Position numbers and translations under genes: made by a program
The notes under the pieces: model-generated
Databases searched by the model: none
Told to the model about the DNA's origin: nothing
Seen by the model: the letters and a program-made list of their open reading frames with translations, nothing else
Source of the DNA: Pararhizobium qamdonense
GTDB lineage: Bacteria; Pseudomonadota; Alphaproteobacteria; Rhizobiales; Rhizobiaceae
Length of the DNA: 64,000 bases
Reading direction: 5' to 3'
NCBI RefSeq assembly: GCF_029277445.1
Contig: NZ_CP119568.1
Span: 62,001 to 126,000 of the forward strand
Part shown: positions 1 through 6,828 of the stretch, piece by piece
Layout: each line of letters starts with the position of its first letter
Position numbering within the stretch: position 1 is the stretch's first letter

Positions 1-413
1 GGGGAGCCGTGATTGAGATCGGAGATAAGCGGCACGCTTTCACGGCATTCATCGACGCGACGGGTCAGCACGCCGTTTCCGCATGGGATGTCCCATTTCC
101 AAGTCTGATAGAGCAGGGTGTCGTGCGCGAAGCGCGGACGGTGAAAGCATCCACCGCACTCGCCGCCAACGACGACACGGCCACTGTCGCGACGGGCGGC
201 ATCGATCTCGACAGCCAGTTCCGGCCAAAGTTCGAAAAGCCGCTCAGTCACAATCTCTACTGTGTGTCGATACCGTTCCTTCTTCACAAACTGCCCTTTG
301 TCCAGGGAATTACGAGTGCCGAGGAACTCGGGAGCCTTGTGGCGAAGGCCATCTTGGAGGATGCCGCAAGCACCGAGTTCGGTCTCGACGTTGTGCGGAA
401 GGTGGTCGCCTGA
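1..413 (+). CDS. FAD/NAD(P)-binding protein, C-terminal part
   Basis: The reading frame is open from the window edge to a stop at 411-413, so this is the 3' end of a gene that begins outside the window. The visible 134 or so residues contain a segment with TGGIDLDSQFRPK, then SHNLYCVSIPFLLHKLPF and a closing helix ending in FGLDVVRKVVA. This resembles the C-terminal region of rhizobial FAD/NAD(P)-dependent oxidoreductases, where a mixed strand-helix segment closes over the flavin domain. The nucleotide-binding motifs would lie upstream and cannot be seen. It lies 77 bp before the manganese catalase on the same strand, so a shared oxidative-stress role is possible but not shown. Confidence 0.5.
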   Translation, partial: GAVIEIGDKRHAFTAFIDATGQHAVSAWDVPFPSLIEQGVVREARTVKASTALAANDDTATVATGGIDLDSQFRPKFEKPLSHNLYCVSIPFLLHKLPFVQGITSAEELGSLVAKAILEDAASTEFGLDVVRKVVA

Positions 414-433
414 TCCTTCTGCTCAGTGGAAGC

Positions 434-458
434 GGAACAATAGCTTCGACGACTGGTT
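434..458 (+). promoter_or_regulatory. possible EcfG-type (general stress) promoter of the catalase
   Basis: GGAAC at 434-438 is followed after 16 bases by GGTT at 455-458. The alphaproteobacterial general stress sigma factor reads GGAAC-N16/17-CGTT, so this is one mismatch away. It lies 33 bp before the catalase start, a normal distance. Assignment is by pattern only. Confidence 0.4.
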
Positions 459-490
459 GTGCTCACGCCTCCAACCAAAGGAACATGCAT

Positions 491-1417
491 ATGTTCATGA
501 GAGTCGACCAGCTGCAGGCTTCCCTGCCAGCTCCAAATCGTGCAGACCCCAACGCAGCCGCCGCCCTGCAGGAACTCCTCGGCGGAAAGTACGGCGAGAT
601 GTCCACTCTCGGGAACTACATGTTCCAGAGTTTCAACTTTCGGTCCAAGGAAAAGCTGAAGCCATTCTATTCCTTGGTTGCCAGCATCACCGCCGAGGAA
701 CTCGGCCACGTAGAGCTTGTCAGCGCGGGCGTTGCTATGCTCAACAACGGTCCTGACAAGAAGGACGGAGACATGGGCGACGGCGGGGATATCTCCGACG
801 CGCCCTGGGAAGGGATGAAGGATATCCGGCTAGCTGCGGCATTCCTGTCCGGCGCGGGCGGGGCGCAACCCGTCAATAGTAACGGGGTGTCGTGGAACAA
901 TGACTTCATCACGACGACGGGCAATGTCGTCATCGACCTGCTGCACAACTTCCATCTCGAATGCGGCGCGCGTCTTCACAAACTCCGTGTCTACGAAACT
1001 CTTTCCGATCCGACGGGTCGCGAGGTCTGCGGATATCTACTCGTGCGCGGCTCTGTACATGCGCATGCCTATGCTCTGGCGCTCGAGAAAATCACTGGCG
1101 TCGACGTGAGGAAGTTTCTGCCGACACCAAACATTCCGCTCGACAAGATTCCGGAATGCCAGAAATACCTGGATGAGGGCTCCCACCGCAGGCTCTACAC
1201 GTTCAGCCCGAACGACTACAAGGAGATGTCGGGTATCTGGGGCAACGGCGAGGTAGCATTGCCGACCGACCCGCCAGGCGAACTGGAAGTCGTAGACGGC
1301 ATGCCGGAAGGCGGAAAAATCGAGCAGCTTGTCGGCGTTCCGTCGGCGTTCACGCCGGACTACGCGCCGGAAGAGATGTTCGAGATAGCAGAAAAACTTT
1401 ACAAGGCGTCGAGATAA
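491..1417 (+). CDS. manganese catalase (308 aa)
   Basis: This is a dimanganese catalase that breaks down hydrogen peroxide in the cytoplasm. The family's five metal ligands can be placed: E36 (KYGEMST), E70 and H73 (EELGHVE), E157 (FHLECGARLH) and H190 (GSVHAHAY). The typical QSFNFR and NWNND-like segments of the ferritin-like bundle are also present, and the length is normal for the family. The start at 491 is chosen because AAAGGA ends 8 bases upstream; ATG at 485 is too close to that site and ATG at 497 is a third option. A GGAAC-N16-GGTT element lies upstream and a hairpin follows the stop. Such catalases are common stress-induced plasmid cargo in rhizobia. Confidence 0.93.
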   Translation: MFMRVDQLQASLPAPNRADPNAAAALQELLGGKYGEMSTLGNYMFQSFNFRSKEKLKPFYSLVASITAEELGHVELVSAGVAMLNNGPDKKDGDMGDGGDISDAPWEGMKDIRLAAAFLSGAGGAQPVNSNGVSWNNDFITTTGNVVIDLLHNFHLECGARLHKLRVYETLSDPTGREVCGYLLVRGSVHAHAYALALEKITGVDVRKFLPTPNIPLDKIPECQKYLDEGSHRRLYTFSPNDYKEMSGIWGNGEVALPTDPPGELEVVDGMPEGGKIEQLVGVPSAFTPDYAPEEMFEIAEKLYKASR

Positions 1418-1422
1418 TCCGA

Positions 1423-1455
1423 GCTTCGGGGGCTTTGGTCCCCGAAGCCCTTCTC
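1423..1455 (+). terminator. hairpin after catalase
   Basis: A 9-bp perfect stem (GCTTCGGGG at 1423-1431 with CCCCGAAGC at 1440-1448) with an 8-base loop follows the catalase stop by 5 bases. The run after it (CCTTCTC) is only weakly T-rich. Confidence 0.5.
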
Positions 1456-1520
1456 AACAGGAGCGGCGCGGGGTCCAGTGCGTCTCCGCACGCGGACAGG
1501 GGAGCGATCAGGATATAGCC

Positions 1521-1724
1521 ACACGCCTGATGACGGGTATCTTCTTGAATGTCACGGGCCGCAAGCAGGCTGAAGAAGGACACGAGCTCTTGGCAGGAGA
1601 AATGAGCCACAGGGTGAAGAATCTGCTCGCCATCGCTACGGAATTTACTCAGTTGACATCGCGGTCTTCGAGTTCGATCGCGGATATGACCACCCAGCTC
1701 ACTCAGCGACTGACAGCTTCCTAA
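1521..1724 (+). pseudogene. remnant of an HWE-family sensor histidine kinase
   Basis: The frame reads the end of a PAS domain (the DVTGRKQAE-like piece, here NVTGRKQAEE) and then the phosphoacceptor segment of HWE kinases, GEMSHRVKNLLAIA, with the histidine in SHRVKN. It stops after about 65 residues at QRLTAS, well before the ATP-binding domain. No downstream piece of the ATPase domain was found, and the sequence upstream is not readable as a PAS domain in one frame. It is best read as a gene fossil left by deletion. It cannot phosphorylate anything on its own. Confidence 0.6.
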
Positions 1725-1973
1725 CGATCTCACGACCTCAGAGGCGGTCATTACAAGGAAAACGCAACACCTGCCAAATGACCCGCCCGTTCCACGAATA
1801 GGCGTTATCCCACGAAGTAAGTCTTTTCAGACGCTTTAAGCTATGTGACCAACCAGTCGCCGGTTCGACTCATATCAAGGCGCCTGGGATTGATGAGGCG
1901 GGCCAGTGGTTCGAAATCAAATCGTGTTGGGGGCAGATGACGGCGGTGAGTTATTCCGGCATTGTCCTTTCCC

Positions 1974-2741
1974 ATGTTCCGCCAGTCCACGCTCTCCCCC
2001 TTTGTGTATTTGTCTCCGGCTCTTCATCAGGATGAGCTGGCAGCTAGCCCACTTGCAACCAATGGCATGAAGCTTCTCCGCCATGTCGAGCAAAACAGCG
2101 GCATTCCGCTGACGCAATCCATGGGCGCGTTTCATAGGAAATGTGTCGAATGGGCCGCGCATGAATTCCAGTGGCCAGGATACGAACCGGAAATTCTCTA
2201 TTCGGTGAATAAGGTTCTCAACGAACTGGATTTCCCCCCGCTCTCCATCCTGCATTGCGCGCTGCAGGACCTTCGTATCATCCGCCACTACAAGGGCCGG
2301 GCCATTCTAACAAAACGCGGCAGGTCGATCCTCGGCAATCACGGGGAGCTTCAGGCTGTTCTCGCCGAATGGATGCTGGCGGCTCCGCTGCAGGAGAGCC
2401 TGTCCCCTGAGGCTGCCGCCCTGTTCTGGGATCTTAGGCATATGCTGGGCATCGTCTCGACCCGGTTGGGCGACTGGGTGACGCTTGGCGATTATACCGA
2501 ATGGGCACTCCCGGCGGAGATTTTCCCGGCGAGGGGACCGCTCGGCCCCCGACACGAGGCAGGCTGGTTCATCGCACATAATCTCGTTCGCCCGCTGACC
2601 TGGTTGGGCGTACTGGAAAACTCGCCGCAGACCGTGCCAGCCATGTCGATGATGGACAGGCAATTTCGGAAAACGGTGTTGTTCGATAAGTTCTTCAGAA
2701 TCGGCCTTCCGATCGAGATACAGGCGGTCGTACTCCACTAA
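1974..2741 (+). CDS. conserved hypothetical protein (255 aa)
   Basis: I do not recognise a function. The protein has the pattern GIPLTQSMGAFHRKCVEWAA, then EFQWPGYE, a helix with NKVLNELDFPPLSILH, and LTKRGRSIL. This pattern (asparagine-rich linker, 'LTKxGR' and repeated helices) recalls an uncharacterised all-helical region found in plasmid- and phage-borne proteins of Proteobacteria, sometimes attached to pRiA4b ORF-3-like domains. No catalytic motif, signal peptide or membrane segment is visible. ATG 1974 is preferred over TTG 1962. It stands alone between the kinase remnant and a gene-free stretch. Confidence 0.6.
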   Translation: MFRQSTLSPFVYLSPALHQDELAASPLATNGMKLLRHVEQNSGIPLTQSMGAFHRKCVEWAAHEFQWPGYEPEILYSVNKVLNELDFPPLSILHCALQDLRIIRHYKGRAILTKRGRSILGNHGELQAVLAEWMLAAPLQESLSPEAAALFWDLRHMLGIVSTRLGDWVTLGDYTEWALPAEIFPARGPLGPRHEAGWFIAHNLVRPLTWLGVLENSPQTVPAMSMMDRQFRKTVLFDKFFRIGLPIEIQAVVLH

Positions 2742-3311
2742 ATGAGCCCAAAGGACGGGGTCGCTGGGGCTATCGCGAGCGGGCGCTCTGACGCCCACGC
2801 CGGCGCACTTGCCGTCGTACAGATATTCAGCCCACAGCACGTTCTGCGGTTTGTAAATCACCGCGCGGTCCGATGCAGCACCCGGAATCTATAGCGCCAA
2901 CCAGCGCTGTGCGGTGGATGCGACAATCTGTTTTATCGCGGTACGTCTTGGGATCTCTTTGCTGTCAATTTTGATCATGGAGCTAAGGGGGCGGCACTGG
3001 AATGTGAGAGGCGGCCCCGCGCGCCGGGGGCTGTCGATCCCGATTTCCGGCGTTGCCGTCGCTATGCTAAATCTCCGGCGGCAACCCTTTTAACCGGTCT
3101 TGCGGGAGGCGAACGGCTTTCGCACCTCCTGCTACAGCTGGTATGCCTTTTCCTGTTTTAGACGCTTCCGCGAAACGACCCAGAGCTCCCACCGCGTGAA
3201 ACTGCGCGGTTGTAAACCTTGCTCGCCGAGTTGGCTGAAATCGCCCCCCGCCAACACGGTTGATCTGCCGATCGTGCCGTGTTTTGAAGGTGGCAAATTG
3301 GCAGCGGGGCT
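2742..3311. other. 570 bp without a supported gene
   Basis: Short open frames exist on both strands here but none shows family similarity, a ribosome binding site and codon use together. I see no transposon ends or tandem repeats. The segment presumably carries the promoter of the exonuclease gene. Confidence 0.5.
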
Positions 3312-3323
3312 TTGACAACAGAA

Positions 3324-4304
3324 ATGGCAGAACAGTTTGACATGTTTTCGGAGCAGGCTGCGCGCGATCCGATGGTCACGCGTGGCGCCACCAAATCCGC
3401 CAAACCGGACAGGCATGCCATCCCCATGAGTGAAGCGGACATGGTCCGTCATCTGTCGGAGACAGGCCGCTATCGGATCCTGCAGAAACTGGTGCCGCGC
3501 GCAATCTCACCGTTCCCGCGTCCGGAGTACCGCCTCAAGGGCATCATTCTCGACACAGAGACCACGGGCCTGAATGCTCGCAAGGATGAGATCATCGAGA
3601 TTGGCGTGATCGCTTTCACCTTCGATGCGACCGGAAGCATCGGTGACGTGACCGGCATCTACGGTGGACTTCAGCAGCCAAGCGTTTCGGTTCCCACAGA
3701 AATCACTAGGCTTACCGGGATCACCGACGAAATGGTCGCCGGACAATCGATCGATGTGACTGCTTTGCGGGCGCTGATAGAACCGGCGGATCTGGTGATC
3801 GCCCATAATGCCGGTTTCGACCGGCCATTCTGCGAGGCATTCTCTCATCTATTTTCCGGCAAGGCCTGGGCCTGCTCGAACTCCGAGATCGATTGGGCTT
3901 CGCGTGGATATGAAGGCACCAAGCTCGGCTACCTCATTGGGCAGGCAGGCTACTTCCATGAAGGTCATCGGGCGGTCGATGATTGTTTCGCGCTATTAGA
4001 GGTTCTCGCTCGGGAAGTCGATGGATCGGCTTCCACCGCTTTCGCGGAACTCTATCAAGCAAGCCAGAGATCGCGTGTCCGGATCTTTGCGGAGAACAGC
4101 CCCTTCGACATGAAGGACCATCTGAAGGCGCGAGGCTATCGCTGGTCCGACGGAAGCGACGGCCGTCCCAAATCCTGGTGGATCGAGGTTGGCGAAGAAG
4201 CGCTCGATGTTGAGCTCCGCTATCTCAGGGCCGAAATCTACCGCTATCCAGACGCCGATCCTCCCATCAAACACCTGACCGCCTTCGACCGCTTCCGGGC
4301 CTGA
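3324..4304 (+). CDS. DEDDh 3'-5' exonuclease (DNA polymerase III epsilon-like)
   Basis: This is a 326-residue 3'-5' exonuclease of the DnaQ superfamily. The three motifs are in order: Exo I LDTETTG, Exo II VIAHNAGFDRPF, and Exo III-epsilon EGHRAVDDC (histidine five residues before the last aspartate), giving a complete DEDDh metal site. An N-terminal stretch of about 80 residues and a C-terminal region with HLKARGYRWSDG and KSWWIEV flank the nuclease core; such a tail is found in plasmid-borne rhizobial homologues and may bind DNA. It is not the replicative epsilon subunit, since no clear clamp-binding tail is seen. TTG at 3312 is an alternative start. Its place next to repair genes suggests a repair or proofreading role. 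Confidence 0.8.
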   Translation: MAEQFDMFSEQAARDPMVTRGATKSAKPDRHAIPMSEADMVRHLSETGRYRILQKLVPRAISPFPRPEYRLKGIILDTETTGLNARKDEIIEIGVIAFTFDATGSIGDVTGIYGGLQQPSVSVPTEITRLTGITDEMVAGQSIDVTALRALIEPADLVIAHNAGFDRPFCEAFSHLFSGKAWACSNSEIDWASRGYEGTKLGYLIGQAGYFHEGHRAVDDCFALLEVLAREVDGSASTAFAELYQASQRSRVRIFAENSPFDMKDHLKARGYRWSDGSDGRPKSWWIEVGEEALDVELRYLRAEIYRYPDADPPIKHLTAFDRFRA

Positions 4305-4423
4305 TGCAATCCTATTGATGCATCTCCGAAGCGACCCATGCTTTGAGCGCATGGCCGACCTGAGACCTTGTGCCTTATCGACGGGCGGGCAACGGCCTAT
4401 ATTCTAATCATCGAAACGACGTT

Positions 4424-4449
4424 GGAACTAAAGCATGGTTGCTGGCGTC
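4424..4449 (+). promoter_or_regulatory. possible EcfG-type promoter of the DUF1127 gene
   Basis: GGAAC at 4424-4428, then 17 bases, then CGTC at 4446-4449, close to the GGAAC-N16/17-CGTT general-stress consensus. It ends 26 bp before the start codon. Confidence 0.4.
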
Positions 4450-4475
4450 AAGAGAACTCACGAAAGGGGATCACC

Positions 4476-4622
4476 ATGAACGTAGCACGCTCTTTCAATA
4501 ACTGGCGCAAGTATCGTCAGACCGTTACCGAACTCGGCCGCATGAGTTCGCGCGAATTGCAAGACCTCGGCATCGATCGCGCCGACATCCACAGCGTTGC
4601 CCGCCAGTCGGTGGCTCGCTAA
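4476..4622 (+). CDS. DUF1127 (YjiS-like) small protein, 48 aa
   Basis: This is a 48-residue arginine-rich protein with the DUF1127 core WRKYRQTVTELGRMSSRELQDLGI. Members act in Alphaproteobacteria as small regulators; in Rhodobacter a DUF1127 protein (CcaF1) is an RNA-binding protein co-transcribed with CcsR sRNAs, and in Agrobacterium several affect phosphate and carbon use. AAAGGGGA ends 5 bases before ATG 4476, which fixes the start. A terminator-like hairpin follows, and 125 bp later comes an array of four CCTCCTCCC hairpins, the same gene-RNA arrangement as in Rhodobacter. An EcfG-like element lies upstream. Confidence 0.88.
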   Translation: MNVARSFNNWRKYRQTVTELGRMSSRELQDLGIDRADIHSVARQSVAR

Positions 4623-4653
4623 GCGGCTTTTCCTGCCCATCCTGTATGACAGT

Positions 4654-4680
4654 ACGCCCGCTGATGACGCGGGCGTTTTT
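4654..4680 (+). terminator. rho-independent terminator after DUF1127 gene
   Basis: A 7-bp GC stem, CGCCCGC (4655-4661) with GCGGGCG (4669-4675), a 7-base loop and five T (4676-4680). It probably stops most, but perhaps not all, transcription into the downstream RNA array. Confidence 0.8.
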
Positions 4681-4805
4681 GTGTCTGACCGCCGCGAGGC
4701 GCCGCGCTGGAGATCGCTCTCATCAGAACTACGTCGTGCATTCTACGCATAGCTGCACTGCAGCAAAGTCTATTTAATGTGCTGTGTGAATGAGTATCTT
4801 GGTTT

Positions 4806-4968
4806 CCATCGAAGCGATGCACCTCCTCCCGCAGAGCTTCGATTTCAGACGGCCCACTCCTCCTCCCAAGGGACGTCTGTCGGAACAGCGGCACTCCTCC
4901 TCCCAGCCGTTGTTCGGCTCTTTTCGGAAAGCCTGCCGCACCTCCTCCCGCGGCAGGCTTTTCGTTTT
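4806..4968 (+). ncRNA. tandem array of four CCUCCUCCC-loop sRNAs (cuckoo/CcsR-like)
   Basis: Four hairpins follow each other. H1: ATCGAAGC 4808-4815 with GCTTCGAT 4836-4843, extended by TGC/GCA. H2: CAGACG 4846-4851 with CGTCTG 4874-4879. H3: a 10-bp stem 4883-4892 with 4906-4915 (one G-U). H4: a perfect 12-bp stem 4928-4939 with 4950-4961, then a T-rich tail. Each loop presents CCTCCTCCC (4822-4830, 4859-4867, 4896-4904, 4941-4949), while the stem sequences are unrelated and compensate pairwise. The motif is complementary to Shine-Dalgarno sequences. This matches the cuckoo/CcsR family, tandem sRNAs next to DUF1127 genes in Alphaproteobacteria. Processing into four RNAs and the promoter are inferred. 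Confidence 0.85.
4928..4968 (+). terminator. terminator formed by the last array hairpin
   Basis: The fourth array hairpin has a perfect 12-bp stem and is followed by TTCGTTTTC, so it can end the sRNA transcript. The same stem read on the minus strand lies just behind the dinB stop codon and may end that operon too. Confidence 0.6.
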
Positions 4969-4981
4969 CAGGGCCGTCGCA

Positions 4982-6110
4982 TTAGAGCCCGAGAGCGAGT
5001 TGCGGTTCTTGCCCGCTCACTTCCGTGTTGAGCGATGACAGGGTGATCCCGAGGAGCCGCACCGGACGTTTGAACGGGAACACCGAGGCGAGCAGGGTCT
5101 CAGCATTCTCCAGGACCATGTCGATGTCTGACATGGATCCCGACACGGTCCTGCTGCGGGTCGCCTGACTGAAATCCGAATATTTGATTTTGACGGTGAT
5201 CGTCTTTCCCGTGATGTCGTGCGCCTCGCAATACCGCCAGACCTTCTCGGCCAACCGGCCGCAACTCGGCTTTGGCCAGATCGAAATCGTCGATGTCCTC
5301 AACGAAGGTGTCTTCCGCGCCGACGGACTTCCGGATGCGATCAGGTCTAACCTGCCGTTCGTCGATCCCGCGGGCAATGCCGTAGAAATACGGACCGGAC
5401 TTGCCGAAATTCTGCTGAAGGAACGCGAGGGACTTCGACTTGAGATCAAGCCCCGTCTCTATGCCATGCCGTTTCATTCGCTCGGCCGTGGCCGGCCCCA
5501 CGCCATGGAATTTCTTGACGGGGAGGGCCTCGACAAAACCCGGGCCGTTCTTTGGCGTAATGACCGCCTGGCCATTCGGCTTGTTCAGATCGCTCGCCAT
5601 TTTGGCCAGGAACTTGTTGTAGGAGATGCCAGCCGACGCATTGAGGCCCGTGACCGCCTTGATTTTCGCACGGATCTCAAGCGCAATCTCGGTGGCGATC
5701 TCCATGCCCTTCAGGTTTTCGGTGACGTCGAGATAGGCTTCGTCCAGCGACAGTGGCTCGATCAGCGGCGTGTATTCGGCAAAAATCTCGCGGATCTGCT
5801 GCGAGACCTGCCGATAGACGTCGAAGCGCGGCGGCACAAAAATCAGATCCGGGCATTTGCGCTTGGCGGTGACCGATGGCATGGCCGAATGCACGCCGAA
5901 GACACGGGCCTCGTAACTCGCGGCCGCCACAACGCCACGTGCCGCGGATCCACCGACGGCCAGTGGCAGGCCACGCAGCTCCGGGTTGTCACGTTGCTCG
6001 ACCGAGGCATAAAAGGCATCCATATCGACATGGATGATTTTGCGCACGGGTTGCACGCTCCCCATGACGTCAGTTCCCAAAGAATAAGCCGGCATTTGGT
6101 AAACCGCCAT
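4982..6110 (-). pseudogene. dinB: DNA polymerase IV, frameshifted
   Basis: This is a Y-family translesion polymerase. The N-terminal part is intact: IIHVDMDAFYASVEQ carries the first catalytic aspartates, LSLDEAYLDV the second acidic pair, and KFHGVGPATAERMKRHG the thumb HhH. After DDFDLAKAELRP the frame breaks; the correct little-finger sequence (LAEKVWRYCEAHDITGKT and on) continues in another frame to the stop at 4982. One extra base in the CCGG at 5255-5258 explains this. Read in one frame the protein ends in unrelated residues at 5100. It is the last gene of the helicase-SRAP-dinB operon, starting 28 bp after SRAP. The indel may be real or a sequencing error. Confidence 0.85.
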
Positions 6111-6138
6111 TTGACTGCCCTGGTCGTGCTCTGTGCTT

Positions 6139-6816
6139 TCAAAGCAGCAGACCTTCCTCGTCCGGCTTCGGTTTGGCCTGTGGCGGCACGATCACAAGCA
6201 TGTTGCCCGGGAGCGGACGCTGTAGGTGGCGGGCTTCATCCCACGGTGCTGTCAACCAGGTCTCGACTTCTTCAGGCGTGGTCAGGATGGAGGGCATTGC
6301 CTTTTGATGGATAGGCGAGACGATCTCGTTGGGCGAGGTCGTCAAAAATCCGAACAGCTCGTATTCCTGCTCGCCATCCCTGACTTTGCGCACGCCCTTC
6401 CAGGGCGTCCAGAAGCCCGCGAAAAACATCAGCGGCCGGTCTTCGTTGCCGGCGAACCAGGCGTTCGGCACACGCCCGCCTTCGACCTTGCTGGCCGGGT
6501 CGGGCTCGGCAAAGGAGGTGAACGGGACTACGCAGCGGCTGGTGGGTCCAAGCCAGCGGCGCCAGTGCGGCGACGCCACATTGCGGATATTGGTGACGCC
6601 GGGATCGTAGTTCTTCACATAGGCAGGCGGTGACGGCATGCCCCATGTTGCCCGTGCAATCTCCCGCTGACCGTCCTCTGCGATGCGGACAATCGGCGCT
6701 TGATAGCCCGGGTAAACGTCGAAGCTCGCTTCGTTCCAGCCAGCGCGATCCCGGAAGGCTTTCGTGAACTGCAGAACCGCGTCACGGGTGGTGGTCACAT
6801 TGTAGAGATTGCACAT
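6139..6816 (-). CDS. SRAP (SOS response-associated peptidase/YedK) protein
   Basis: This is a 225-residue SRAP protein. The family (YedK, HMCES) shields abasic sites in single-stranded DNA by forming a thiazolidine crosslink through cysteine 2. The key residues are present: C2 exposed after the initiator (MCNLYNV), asparagines in TNIRN (76-79), E104 in TSFAEPD, and H170 in SPIHQKAMP. The length is normal. It lies 12 bp downstream of the helicase gene and upstream of dinB, in an operon behind a perfect SOS box, so it is probably DNA-damage induced. A second, more diverged copy lies at 22827-23534. Confidence 0.93.
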   Translation of the reverse strand: MCNLYNVTTTRDAVLQFTKAFRDRAGWNEASFDVYPGYQAPIVRIAEDGQREIARATWGMPSPPAYVKNYDPGVTNIRNVASPHWRRWLGPTSRCVVPFTSFAEPDPASKVEGGRVPNAWFAGNEDRPLMFFAGFWTPWKGVRKVRDGEQEYELFGFLTTSPNEIVSPIHQKAMPSILTTPEEVETWLTAPWDEARHLQRPLPGNMLVIVPPQAKPKPDEEGLLL

Positions 6817-6828
6817 CAGATCCTCTCC

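Noticed and set aside
2307..2861. 184-codon minus-strand open frame
   Set aside because: Most of it is antisense to the hypothetical gene 1974-2741, and the free part has no family similarity or clear ribosome site.
4806..4968. CRISPR array
   Set aside because: Only the 9-base loop motif repeats; the flanking stems differ and are self-complementary and spacing varies (37, 37 and 45 bases), which fits sRNA hairpins, not CRISPR repeats.
5184..6314. 376-codon plus-strand open frame
   Set aside because: It is antisense to dinB and part of the SRAP gene; the minus-strand proteins are clearly real.
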